A stretch of DNA of 64,000 nucleotides from Hyphomicrobiales bacterium (GTDB taxonomy: Bacteria > Pseudomonadota > Alphaproteobacteria > Rhizobiales > Rhizobiaceae): NCBI GenBank assembly GCA_900473045.1, contig UCKS01000017.1, forward strand, positions 219,324 through 283,323, written 5' to 3'. Made by a program: the position numbers and the translations under genes. The notes beneath the pieces were generated by a model. That model saw only the letters and a program-made list of their open reading frames with translations. It did no database searches and had not been told where the DNA came from. How positions within the stretch are numbered: the stretch's first letter is position 1; each line of letters begins with the position of its first letter. Positions 27,393 through 35,993 of the stretch are shown piece after piece.

Positions 27393-28017
27393 GATTACCT
27401 CCCAAAGAAACCAATCTTAGTACGGCATTCGATGACGTCCAGTCCTGAAAGTGTAGCACTTCTGGCAGCCGCGCGTTAGCTGTGTCATTGCCGAAAGCAA
27501 GTTCCTTATGACGGCTATGTGCGAGACTTTGGTTATGATGAACAGCAATACCGAAGTACCGCAACCGGACCTACAGCGTAAAACATTGCGCCGGTCGAGG
27601 CTGCAAATACCTTCGCCTTTCAAATGTCTCATTGTGCTGCTTACGCCGCACCGCTCATCGCTCGGTTAACGGTAAATGTCGGGCCGAGCGGTTGATTATA
27701 GCCTAAAGTAGCGCCTTCTTAAAAGCGCTCTTGTGGGGAGAGCAAAAGGTTCCCCTTGGGAAGGATCCTTCCCAACCGCCATCCTTGGAGCACGGGGTTG
27801 GCGCTTGGTTTAGTCCGCGCCTACGCGCGCGTGGATGAAAGCATGGCCCTCATTGGTGTCCTGCATTCACGTCAGCGTTTAAACACGCGACCCGTAAATG
27901 CTTTACCTCCACAGCGTAGAAGGTTCCAAGGTTTCCCCAACCGAGTGTACTCCAAATCCAAAATCATATGCCGGTGACCTTCTTCGTGTGCCTGCGTGAA
28001 AAAACCATGCCCGTTGA
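27393..28017. other. 625-base non-coding region
   Basis: No gene with recognisable features is present. It holds a 20-base perfect palindrome (27756-27775) and must contain the promoter of the HxlR gene at its left end. Short open frames here (27373-27564, 27756-27977) show no domain, ribosome site or codon bias that would support them. Confidence 0.5.
27756..27775. repeat. 20-base perfect palindrome
   Basis: TTGGGAAGGATCCTTCCCAA is identical to its reverse complement over all 20 bases. It lies in the middle of a gene-free stretch. Candidate roles are a regulator site, a cruciform or a recombination site; nothing adjacent decides. Confidence 0.5.
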
Positions 28018-29802
28018 TCAGTGGTTGTGCCGCGGCAGCTTTTCAGCAAGCTTGCGGAATTCCGGGGCGCCATCGATGACTGCCCCATCGGACAGCTGGG
28101 TCACGGTACGGCGGTAAAGCATTTGCCAGGGAGTGGCATCCTCCGGAACGGCGGGAATGCCCTCAGCCATGCGCCGTTCGACTTCGTCCGGATCGACAAG
28201 CATGTCGCAGCGGCCGTTGTTGAAATCTATGCGAATAATGTCGTTCGTGCGCACATAGGCAAGGCCCCCGCCGGCAGCGCTTTCGGGTGAAGCGTTGAGG
28301 ATTGACGGGCTGTCGGCAGTGCCGGACTGGCGGCCGTCGCCGATCGTCGGCAGGCTGAGAATTCCCTTTTTGATCAGATGATCCGGCGGCTGCATGTTGA
28401 CCACTTCGGCCGATCCCGGCCAGCCGAGCGGGCCGGCGCCGCGGATCACGAGGATCGTCCGCTCATCGATGTCGAGCGACGGGTCGTTGATGCGTCTATG
28501 ATAATCCTCGGACCCATCGAAAACCACCGCCTTGCCGTCGAAGACGCCTTCGTTACCCGGCTCACTGAGATAACGTTCGCGGAAGCCGGCTGAGACGACG
28601 CTCATTTTCATGATGGCGAAATCAAAAAGATTGCCTTTCAGGACCAGGAAGCCCGCGCGCTCCTTGAGCGGCGCATCGAAGGGCAGGATGACCTCACGGT
28701 CGCTCGCCTCCCGGTTCTCCAGATTTTCCGTCATGGTCTTGCCGGTCACTGTCGGACAGCCTCCCTCCAGCTTGCCGACCTGCAGCAGTTCCCACATGAT
28801 GGCCGGCACGCCGCCAGCTCTGTGAAACCGTTCGCCTAGATAGGCGCCTGCAGGCTGCACATTGGCTAGCAGCGGAATATCAAAGCCATACGTCTGCCAG
28901 TCGTGGTGATGCAATTCGACCCCGGCATGCTTGGCCATTGCGGCGAGATGCGGCTGCGCATTGGTCGAACCGCCGATCGCTGAATTCACCCGGATGGCAT
29001 TGAGAAAAGCCTCACGGGTGAGGATATCCGACGGCTTGATGTTCTGCTGCACCAGTTCCACAGCCCGCCGCCCGGTGCGATAGGCCATCTGGCCCCGTTC
29101 GCGATAGGCGGCCGGAATGGCCGCGCAGCCGGTGAGTGACATGCCGAGTGCCTCCGCCATGGCATTCATCGTCGAGGCGGTGCCCATGGTGTTGCAATGG
29201 CCGATCGACGGTGCAGAATCGAGCGCAGACTGCAGGAATTCCTCCCGCGTGATTTCCCCTGCCGCATATTTGCGCCGCGCCCGCCAGATGACCGTGCCGG
29301 ATCCGACCAGATCGCCATCATGCCAACCGTCGAGCATCGGGCCGCCGGAAAAGACAATTGCCGGAATGTCGACGGTCGAGGCAGCCATCAGCGCCGAGGG
29401 GGTAGTTTTGTCGCAGCCGGTGGTCAGCACGACACCGTCCAGCGGATAACCATAGAGAATTTCGACCAGACCGAGATAGGCGAGGTTCCGGTCGAGTGCC
29501 GCTGTCGGGCGCTTGCAGTTCTCAAACAGAGGATGTGTAGGGAACTCGATCGGGATGCCGCCGGCATCGCGAATGCCGTCGCGGACGCGCTTGGCAAGCT
29601 CGATATGGTGACGGTTGCAGGGATTGATATCGCTGCCACTTTGAGCAATCCCGATGATCGGTTTGCCGGAGCGCAGCTCTTCCGGCGTCGTGCCGTAATT
29701 CATGAATCGCTCAAGATAGAGCGCCGTCATGTCCAGGTGATCGGGATTGTCGAACCAGTCCTGCGAGCGCAGACGACGCCCACCGTTATTATCCTGAGCC
29801 AT
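28018..29802 (-). CDS. IlvD/Edd-family sugar-acid dehydratase
   Basis: A 594-residue member of the dihydroxy-acid/6-phosphogluconate dehydratase family. The three Fe-S cysteines are in DINPCNRHH (Cys62), TTGCDKTTP (Cys130) and GHCNTMG (Cys203), and the C-terminal half carries GPLGWPG and the swivel-domain motif GDGRQSG. The length and sequence style match the pentonate/aldonate branch found in Rhizobium (for example L-arabinonate dehydratase) rather than biosynthetic IlvD. It removes water from an aldonate to give a 2-keto-3-deoxy acid. It is the last gene of a three-gene operon, overlapping the upstream dehydrogenase gene by 14 bases. Confidence 0.88.
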   Translation of the reverse strand: MAQDNNGGRRLRSQDWFDNPDHLDMTALYLERFMNYGTTPEELRSGKPIIGIAQSGSDINPCNRHHIELAKRVRDGIRDAGGIPIEFPTHPLFENCKRPTAALDRNLAYLGLVEILYGYPLDGVVLTTGCDKTTPSALMAASTVDIPAIVFSGGPMLDGWHDGDLVGSGTVIWRARRKYAAGEITREEFLQSALDSAPSIGHCNTMGTASTMNAMAEALGMSLTGCAAIPAAYRERGQMAYRTGRRAVELVQQNIKPSDILTREAFLNAIRVNSAIGGSTNAQPHLAAMAKHAGVELHHHDWQTYGFDIPLLANVQPAGAYLGERFHRAGGVPAIMWELLQVGKLEGGCPTVTGKTMTENLENREASDREVILPFDAPLKERAGFLVLKGNLFDFAIMKMSVVSAGFRERYLSEPGNEGVFDGKAVVFDGSEDYHRRINDPSLDIDERTILVIRGAGPLGWPGSAEVVNMQPPDHLIKKGILSLPTIGDGRQSGTADSPSILNASPESAAGGGLAYVRTNDIIRIDFNNGRCDMLVDPDEVERRMAEGIPAVPEDATPWQMLYRRTVTQLSDGAVIDGAPEFRKLAEKLPRHNH

Positions 29803-30715
29803 TATTTCCCTCCCTCAGTCCCGGATTCATCGCTTCCAGATGCAGCAGCAAGCCGCTGTGGTCCATGTCTCCGCCGCCGGCCGCCACGAAATCGCAAAAC
29901 TCTCGGCGCACCTGCTCGGTCAAAGGCAGGTCCAGCGAAAACAAATCGGCCATGGCCTTCACCGCATCGAGATCTTTCAGCTGGAATTTCGACGGCCCTC
30001 CCGGCACGAAATTGCGCGTCACCATGCGCGCACCGTGCAATTCCAGGATCCGGCTCTCGGCAAAACCGCCGCGAATGGCTTCGCGGAATTTTTCGCGCGA
30101 TGCCCCGCCGGCTTCGGCGAGCATCATCGCTTCGGCGACAGCCCCGATGGTGATGGCAACGATCTGCTGGTTGGCCAGTTTGCAGATCTGTCCGGCACCG
30201 GACGGCCCGACATGGGTCACTCGGCCAAGGGCCGCAAACACATCGGCGAGCCCATCGACCACATCCGCGTTGCCACCGGCCATGATGGCCAGCGTTCCCG
30301 CCTGGGCGCCGAGCACGCCACCAGAAACCGGCGCATCGACATGCGCAATTCCGAGCGCCTTCAGGCGGGCCGAATGGTCCTTGGCAATTGGCGGTGAGAT
30401 CGAGCTGCTGTCGACCACAACGGTACCTTCCAACAAAACCTCGGCCACGCCAGCGTCAAACAGCACCGCGTCGACGGCCTTTCCGTCGCTCAGCATGGTG
30501 AAGACGATGTCGCAATCCTTGGCCGCCGCGGTAGCGGTGTGAGCAACCACCGCACCATCCGGAACCAGAACTTCGGCCTTGGAGAGATCGCGATTCCAGA
30601 CGGTGACCTGATGACCGGCGGCGAGTAGCCGCCGGGCCATGGGGGCACCCATCAGCCCTGTGCCGAGGAAGGCGATCTTACGCGGTCGCCCATGCTTCAG
30701 ACCCGTTTCGCTCAA
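29789..30715 (-). CDS. Beta-hydroxyacid dehydrogenase (HIBADH/LtnD-like)
   Basis: A 308-residue NAD(P)-dependent dehydrogenase of the 3-hydroxyisobutyrate/tartronate-semialdehyde reductase family. The dinucleotide motif FLGTGLMGAPMARRL is near residue 16, the substrate motif DAPVSGGVLGAQAGTL is around 137, and the catalytic Lys lies in GPSGAGQICKLANQ. L-threonate dehydrogenase (LtnD) belongs to the same family, and the partner DenD-like gene fits four-carbon acid metabolism, but the exact substrate is open. It overlaps denD by 4 bases and the dehydratase by 14. Confidence 0.82.
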   Translation of the reverse strand: MSETGLKHGRPRKIAFLGTGLMGAPMARRLLAAGHQVTVWNRDLSKAEVLVPDGAVVAHTATAAAKDCDIVFTMLSDGKAVDAVLFDAGVAEVLLEGTVVVDSSSISPPIAKDHSARLKALGIAHVDAPVSGGVLGAQAGTLAIMAGGNADVVDGLADVFAALGRVTHVGPSGAGQICKLANQQIVAITIGAVAEAMMLAEAGGASREKFREAIRGGFAESRILELHGARMVTRNFVPGGPSKFQLKDLDAVKAMADLFSLDLPLTEQVRREFCDFVAAGGGDMDHSGLLLHLEAMNPGLREGNNGSG

Positions 30716-31695
30716 AGTTCCCCTCCCAGTTCATCCTCGATATGCACGCGAATGATCTCATCAAAGGAGGTTTCGGCAGTAAAGCCAAGCGCTTTCGCGC
30801 GCGTGGCCTCGAAACCGGGAGCCCAACCGGCGACCATCTTGATGATCATCTCGTCCGGCTCATGGCGGATCAATGCGACTGCCTTGTCGCCGGCCACCCG
30901 GCGCAGCGCCTCGATCTGTTCACCCACGGTGGCACTGAGGCCCGGCATGGAGAGAGCCCGGCGTGGTCCGACCTTCTCCAAATCGATGGTTGCCCCATGA
31001 ATGAGGAAACCGACGGCCGAGCGCGGCGAGGTGTGCCAATGGCGAACGTCGTCGGCCACCGGCAAAATTGCTTCCTTGCCAACCAGCGGCTCGCGCAGGA
31101 TATTGGAGAAGAAGCCGGACGCTGCCTTGTTCGGTTTGCCGGGACGGATGCAGATCGTCGGCAAGCGGATGGAAATGCCGTCAAAAAAGCCGCGGCGGCT
31201 GTAGTCGGACAAAAGCAATTCGCAGATCGCCTTCTGGGTGCCGTAACTGGTCAGTGGCGTCGTGTGATGGTCATCCGGTATCGGATAAGGCAGCGGCGCA
31301 CCGACAACGGCGATCGACGACGTGAAGACGACACGCGGCCGGTATCCGTCCACACCGTTCGCAACACGGACTGCATCGAACAGATAGCGCGTGCCGTCAA
31401 GATTGATCCGATAACCCTTCTCGAAATCGAGTTCGGCCTCACCGGAGACGATTGCCGCTAGGTGGAAAATCACATCAGGCTTGGTCGCGACAAGGGTTTC
31501 GGCTTCGCCGGGTGCCGATAAATCGGCCGCCTTGGCATGAACCTTGCCGGTAAAGCCCTCCGGCGCCTCCGGGGTCACGACGTCCACCAAGGTCATCTCG
31601 GCAATCGGCTGGCCGCCGAGCTGGCCGTCCGTAGAAAGCTTGGCCGCGAGTTTGCGGCCGACCATGCCGGCCGCGCCGATGATCAGGATATGCAT
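30712..31695 (-). CDS. denD: DenD-like NAD-dependent sugar-acid dehydrogenase
   Basis: A 327-residue extended SDR/epimerase-family protein starting MHILIIGAAGMVGRKLA with the GAAGMVG cofactor motif (7-13). The active-site elements are TSSIAVVG and the YxxxK in TSYGTQKAI. The overall sequence resembles D-erythronate dehydrogenase (DenD), which oxidises D-erythronate to 2-keto-D-erythronate. The ATG at 31693-31695 has AGGAGAG before it; the frame stays open much further upstream, but that part is antisense to the oxidase gene. First gene of the denD-dehydrogenase-dehydratase operon. The DUF1537 kinase and OtnI/OtnC genes usual for erythronate use are absent here. Confidence 0.75.
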   Translation of the reverse strand: MHILIIGAAGMVGRKLAAKLSTDGQLGGQPIAEMTLVDVVTPEAPEGFTGKVHAKAADLSAPGEAETLVATKPDVIFHLAAIVSGEAELDFEKGYRINLDGTRYLFDAVRVANGVDGYRPRVVFTSSIAVVGAPLPYPIPDDHHTTPLTSYGTQKAICELLLSDYSRRGFFDGISIRLPTICIRPGKPNKAASGFFSNILREPLVGKEAILPVADDVRHWHTSPRSAVGFLIHGATIDLEKVGPRRALSMPGLSATVGEQIEALRRVAGDKAVALIRHEPDEMIIKMVAGWAPGFEATRAKALGFTAETSFDEIIRVHIEDELGGEL

Positions 31696-31774
31696 CAGGT
31701 CTCTCCTCCCGGGATTCGCCCACCCGGATGTCCTGAAAAAACACCTCAACAAAGGGTCGGCAAAATTTTGTTTG

Positions 31775-31795
31775 TAAGGTTGTCTGATAACCTTA
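31775..31795. promoter_or_regulatory. GntR-type operator in the denD/oxidase divergent promoter
   Basis: The inverted repeat TAAGGTT-N7-AACCTTA contains TTGTCTGATAA, which resembles FadR-subfamily GntR sites. It lies 80 bases upstream of denD and 108 upstream of the oxidase. A second TTGTC-type dyad at 34210-34228 supports control by the GntR protein at 33382. Confidence 0.5.
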
Positions 31796-31902
31796 TATGG
31801 TCCACTTGAAAACAGAATTTTGGAACGCCTACGGAAAAATCTCCTGCCCTTCGAAAGAGGACAGACGGTCTCGAAGCGGCGGTCCGGAGGAAAGGCAAGG
31901 CA

Positions 31903-33348
31903 ATGAGGGCCGACGTCATCAACATATCTGCGGGTCTGCAGGCATCCTTGTGCGCGACATTGACCAGCGACATTGTGCTGACGGACCCAGATGAAATGCT
32001 GCGCTTCTGCCGGGACTGGCATGGCGATGTGACCAGTGGCGCTGTTGCGGTGCTGCGCCCGCGCACAACCGAAGACGTTGCCGCCGCAGTTCGAGCCTGC
32101 CGCGACCTCGGGCTTTCGATCGTGCCTCAGGGCGGGAATACCGGACTGGTTCTGGGCGGCATTCCCGACAAGCCGGGGAGCCAGGTGGTTCTCAGCCTCG
32201 AACGCATGGCCACCATCCGCAACATCGACGCGGATGATTTTTCCGCCGTTGTCGAAGCCGGCTGCATCCTGTCGGAGCTCAAAGACCGGGTCGCTGAAAA
32301 GGACATGTATTTCCCGCTGGCGCTCGGCGCCCAGGGCTCCTGCTGCATCGGCGGCAATGTCTCCACCAATGCTGGCGGCATCAACGTCCTGCGCTATGGC
32401 ATGACGCGCGAGCTGGTATTGGGAATGGAAGTTGTGCTGCCCGACGGCACGATATTCAATGGCCTGTCGACCCTGCGCAAGGACAATCGCGGTATCGACC
32501 TGAAGCAACTTTTCATCGGCGCGGAAGGTACGCTCGGCGTCATCACTGCCGTGTCGATCAAGCTGATGCCTTTCCCGGATCAGGTAGCGACCGCCCTGCT
32601 TGGGCTGAACTCTCTTGGGGATGCCATCAAACTCTATCGACGCGCCCGGCGCGAATGCTGCGACCTGATGTCGGCCTTCGAATTCATGCCGCCGCTGGCC
32701 TTCGTTCTGGCAAGGGAAGCGATCCCCGATCTGCCGATGCCGTTTGCCGGTGATTATCCAGCCTATGTGCTGATGGAGATTTCCGGCTCCGGCCTCGTCG
32801 ATATTGCCGACCTGATGGAGCGCTTTCTCGGTGGCGTCATGGAAGACGGCCTCGTGATTGACGGCGTGATTGCCGCCTCGCAGGCACAGGCCCGCAATCT
32901 CTGGCTTTTCCGTGAAGGCATGAACGAGGGGCAGGCCAAGCGCGGCCCGCATATGCGCACCGACATTTCCGTGCCGCTCCATCGTCTTGCCGATTTCGTA
33001 CGCGATGCCGAACAGGCGGTGTCTGAGGCGCTGCCCGATTGTATCAGCGTGTCCTACGGTCATGTCGGCGACGGCAATGTGCATCTGAATGTCCTGCCGC
33101 CATCCGGCAGCTCGCCGGAAGAGGCGGCCGCCAAGATCTATAAGGCCAAGGCGGTGGTGAATCGGGTCCTGGACGGTTACGACGGCAGCATCAGCGCCGA
33201 GCACGGCATCGGCCGCCTGAAACGTGCCGATTTCGAAGAGCGGCTGGCTCCTTCGCGGCGCGCATTGCTAACCGCCCTGAAGCAGGCCATCGATCCTTCG
33301 ATGGTGATGAACCCGGGCTGCCAATTGAATTTTCCCGGCATATCGTAG
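31903..33348 (+). CDS. FAD-linked 2-hydroxyacid oxidase/dehydrogenase
   Basis: A 481-residue flavoprotein of the vanillyl-alcohol-oxidase/GlcD-D-lactate dehydrogenase family. The FAD-binding part has VVPQGGNTGLVLGG-like sequence (positions about 72-84), GCCIGG with NVSTNAGGINVLRYG, and the C-terminal half ends with HVGDGNVHLN and SAEHGIGRLK, the substrate/metal His-rich motifs of D-2-hydroxyglutarate/D-lactate dehydrogenases. It likely oxidises a D-2-hydroxy acid arising in this pathway. GGAGGAAAGG precedes the ATG. Divergent from denD and followed by the GntR gene by 33 bases. Confidence 0.87.
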   Translation: MRADVINISAGLQASLCATLTSDIVLTDPDEMLRFCRDWHGDVTSGAVAVLRPRTTEDVAAAVRACRDLGLSIVPQGGNTGLVLGGIPDKPGSQVVLSLERMATIRNIDADDFSAVVEAGCILSELKDRVAEKDMYFPLALGAQGSCCIGGNVSTNAGGINVLRYGMTRELVLGMEVVLPDGTIFNGLSTLRKDNRGIDLKQLFIGAEGTLGVITAVSIKLMPFPDQVATALLGLNSLGDAIKLYRRARRECCDLMSAFEFMPPLAFVLAREAIPDLPMPFAGDYPAYVLMEISGSGLVDIADLMERFLGGVMEDGLVIDGVIAASQAQARNLWLFREGMNEGQAKRGPHMRTDISVPLHRLADFVRDAEQAVSEALPDCISVSYGHVGDGNVHLNVLPPSGSSPEEAAAKIYKAKAVVNRVLDGYDGSISAEHGIGRLKRADFEERLAPSRRALLTALKQAIDPSMVMNPGCQLNFPGIS

Positions 33349-33381
33349 AATAGTCTGGCATTATCAGGGGCGGACAACAGC

Positions 33382-34098
33382 ATGACGGCGGACTTCAGCC
33401 AAATCAGACGGATCGAGCATCTTCCGGCCCGCATCGCCAGCCATATCGGCAAGGAGATCGCCGAGGGCCGGGTCATGGCCGGCGAGAAGTTGCCGACCGA
33501 GCATATTCTGGCCAAGACCTTCGGCGTCAGCCGCTCCGTGGTGCGCGAGGCGATCGCCCAGCTGCGCAACGAGGGGCTGGTCGAGACCCGCCAAGGTGTC
33601 GGTGCTTTCGTCACCGAAGCATTAAGGCGCGGTTCAATTCGTATTGAGCAGGCGGATCTCCATGACCGCGAGAGCTTTCGTAGCCTCTTCCAGCTCCGCA
33701 TGCCGCTGGAGATCGAGGCTGCGGGGCTTGCCGCAGTCCATCACGTCGACGCCGATCTGAAGAAGCTGGACGATTCGCTGGCGCGGATGACAGGTGCCGA
33801 GAAATGGACCGATCAGGGGATCGTTGCTGACCTCGTATTTCACCGTGCCCTGGCAGCCGCGACTCACAACGAGTATTATCCGCTGTTTATAGGCTTCATC
33901 GCCGAGCGCATCAGCCTTGCCATTAATGCAGCGCGCGCCGCCGCCGTTCTTGAGGAAATCGTCGAGGTCACGATTGCCGAGCACGTCGCCATCCGGGACG
34001 CCGTAGCGACACGGGATCCTCTAGTGGCCCGCACCGCAATGCGCCATCACATCATGGGGGCTGCAGGCCGGCTGGGCTTGACGCTCGAGATATACTGA
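33382..34098 (+). CDS. GntR-family regulator (FadR/FCD subfamily)
   Basis: A 238-residue regulator: N-terminal winged helix (about 10-75; IASHIGKEIAEGRVMAGEKLPTE split by VSRSVVREAIAQLRNEGLVETRQGVG) and a C-terminal all-helical FCD effector domain with the metal-site residues in RLDDS/HRALAAAT/HVAIRDAV-type segments. FCD regulators sense small carboxylates such as sugar acids, which suits the surrounding genes. Likely targets are the denD and oxidase promoters (31775-31795) and the FAH/TRAP operon promoter (34210-34228). Confidence 0.9.
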   Translation: MTADFSQIRRIEHLPARIASHIGKEIAEGRVMAGEKLPTEHILAKTFGVSRSVVREAIAQLRNEGLVETRQGVGAFVTEALRRGSIRIEQADLHDRESFRSLFQLRMPLEIEAAGLAAVHHVDADLKKLDDSLARMTGAEKWTDQGIVADLVFHRALAAATHNEYYPLFIGFIAERISLAINAARAAAVLEEIVEVTIAEHVAIRDAVATRDPLVARTAMRHHIMGAAGRLGLTLEIY

Positions 34099-34209
34099 AG
34101 TCGCCGGTTTGCCCTATTGCCTCGGTGCAGGCCGTTACGGTTTTCCTCGGCCCCGGGCCTTGGCCTCTGGACAGGCGGAATAACTCATACTAGAAATGCG
34201 TGTGGAGTG

Positions 34210-34228
34210 TTGTCAGACATCCTGACAA
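34210..34228. promoter_or_regulatory. GntR-type operator before the FAH/TRAP operon
   Basis: The perfect inverted repeat TTGTCAG-N5-CTGACAA sits 54 bases upstream of the FAH-family start. The half-site TTGTC is shared with the dyad in the denD promoter, so the GntR protein encoded just upstream is the probable ligand. Confidence 0.55.
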
Positions 34229-34282
34229 TAGGGCAAGCTACGCTGGAGGGCGTGCTTTCCTGGAGACTGGGGAGGACTACAT

Positions 34283-35452
34283 TTGAATTCCGGGTATGTA
34301 TTGCGTGCAGAGTCTATCTTGCCGGATGACGTTGCCGATGCTCATCTGGTCGGACGCGTCTGGTCGAAGGCGAACGCTGGCCCGTGCCCGGTGACAATTT
34401 CCGGTGGCCGCGTTCTGGACCTGACGAGCATTGCCGCCACCATGTCGGCCCTTCTCGAAACAGAAAACCTTGTAGATATCCTGCGCGATACATCAGGCCT
34501 AACAGACCTTGGTGCCCTCGATAGTTTCCTGTCCGGGCACAACGGCACGGTTCTGGCCCCGATCGACTTGCAGGCCATCAAGGCCGCCGGCGTGACATTT
34601 GCTGACAGTATGCTGGAACGCGTCATCGAAGAGCAGGCCAAGGGTGATCCGCTCCGCGCTCAGGATATTCGCACTAGGCTCGCGCCTGTTCTTGGCGACA
34701 GCCTTCGCGGTCTGGTCGCCGGTTCGGAACAGGCGTCCAAGGTCAAGAGCCTGCTGCAGGACATGGGCCTCTGGTCGCAGTATCTGGAAGTTGGAATCGG
34801 TCCCGACGCTGAAATCTTCACCAAGTCTCAGCCGATGTCGTCCGTTGGTTGTGGCGCCCTTGTCGGCATCCATCCGATTTCCCAATGGAACAATCCGGAG
34901 CCGGAGGTGGTCCTCGCGCTGCGCTCGGATGGCACCATCGTTGGTGCTTGTCTGGGTAATGACGTGAACCTGCGCGATGTCGAGGGCCGCTCGGCGTTAC
35001 TGCTCGGCAAGGCCAAGGACAACAACGCGTCCTGCTCGATTGGCCCCTTCATCCGCCTGTTCGACGACGCCTTCACAATGGAAGACCTGCGTCGCGTCAG
35101 GGTCTCGCTCCTGGTGCAGGGCGAGGACGGCTTCGAGATGACGGGCGAAAGTCCGATGGAAGCGATCAGCCGCTCGCCGGAAACCCTTGCCTCGCAGTTG
35201 ATAAATCGCAATCATCAGTATCCAGACGGCGCGGTGCTGTTTCTCGGCACCATGTTTGCTCCCGTCAAGGACCGCCGAGGCACAGGCCTCGGGTTCACCC
35301 ATGAGGTCGGTGATCGTGTGGAAATATCGACAAGCAAGCTCGGCCGCCTAGTTAACTGGGTAGAGCGCAGCGATATCTGCCCTGAATGGACATTCGGCGT
35401 CGGTGCGCTCGTTCGCAACCTGGCTGGTCGCGGTCTTCTGGAAAAGGCGTGA
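34283..35452 (+). CDS. Fumarylacetoacetate-hydrolase-fold enzyme (AraD1-like)
   Basis: A 389-residue FAH-fold protein. The metal-binding signature is visible in NPEPEVVLAL, then CLGNDVNLRDVEGRS and GKAKDNNASCSIGPF. Long members of this family near aldonate dehydratases dehydrate or cleave 2-keto-3-deoxy sugar acids (for example 2-keto-3-deoxy-D-arabinonate to 2-oxoglutarate semialdehyde). That would make it the step after the IlvD/Edd or enolase-type dehydratase here; this is inference. The start is a TTG at 34283, 7 bases after GGAGG. It heads the operon with the TRAP transporter, whose first gene starts 7 bases after its stop. Confidence 0.83.
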   Translation: MNSGYVLRAESILPDDVADAHLVGRVWSKANAGPCPVTISGGRVLDLTSIAATMSALLETENLVDILRDTSGLTDLGALDSFLSGHNGTVLAPIDLQAIKAAGVTFADSMLERVIEEQAKGDPLRAQDIRTRLAPVLGDSLRGLVAGSEQASKVKSLLQDMGLWSQYLEVGIGPDAEIFTKSQPMSSVGCGALVGIHPISQWNNPEPEVVLALRSDGTIVGACLGNDVNLRDVEGRSALLLGKAKDNNASCSIGPFIRLFDDAFTMEDLRRVRVSLLVQGEDGFEMTGESPMEAISRSPETLASQLINRNHQYPDGAVLFLGTMFAPVKDRRGTGLGFTHEVGDRVEISTSKLGRLVNWVERSDICPEWTFGVGALVRNLAGRGLLEKA

Positions 35453-35459
35453 GGGACAT

Positions 35460-35993
35460 ATGCAAAAAACAATAGACCTCTTCTTCCGCTTCCTTGAGTT
35501 TTTGCTGATCCTGCTGCTGTCAGCGATGGCGCTCATGGTCTTCGTCAATGTGATCATGCGCTACGGCTTCAATTCGGGCATCAACGTGTCCGAAGAATTG
35601 TCCCGCTATTTCTTCGTCTGGCTGACATTCATCGGCGCAGTCGTCGCGTTTCGTGAGCACAGTCATCTCGGCATTGAGACCTTGGTGATGTTTCTGTCGC
35701 GCCGTGGCCGGATCATCTGCATGTCTCTGTCAAATCTAGTGATCATCATATGCTCGGCCATCTTCTTCTGGGGAACGTGGAAGCAGTTTCCGATCAACGC
35801 CAGTATGGCAGCGCCGGTGACGGGAATGTCGATGATCTGGGTCTATGGCGTCGGCCTTTTCACAGGTGCCGGCATGGCTATCATCGCGATCGAGCGACTG
35901 TTTCGGTTGGTGACCGGACGCGTGACAGATGAGGAGATCGCGGCATTCGCAGGTGAAAATCAGACCATCGAACAACTGGCGGAGCGTACCTGA
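35460..35993 (+). CDS. dctQ: TRAP transporter small permease (DctQ)
   Basis: A 177-residue membrane protein with four hydrophobic helices, the standard size and pattern of DctQ. It contains NVIMRYGFNSGINVSEELSRYFFVWLTF split over two helices, a hallmark of the family. DctQ links the large permease DctM to the periplasmic receptor DctP in sodium- or proton-driven uptake of carboxylates. Its stop overlaps the start of dctM by one base (TGATG). The ATG at 35460 follows GAGGGAC. Confidence 0.9.
   Translation: MQKTIDLFFRFLEFLLILLLSAMALMVFVNVIMRYGFNSGINVSEELSRYFFVWLTFIGAVVAFREHSHLGIETLVMFLSRRGRIICMSLSNLVIIICSAIFFWGTWKQFPINASMAAPVTGMSMIWVYGVGLFTGAGMAIIAIERLFRLVTGRVTDEEIAAFAGENQTIEQLAERT

Noticed and set aside
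31696..33204. Open minus-strand extension of denD to more than 800 codons
   Set aside because: It is antisense to the well-supported FAD-linked oxidase gene. A good ribosome site and the conserved MHILIIG start place the true start at 31695.
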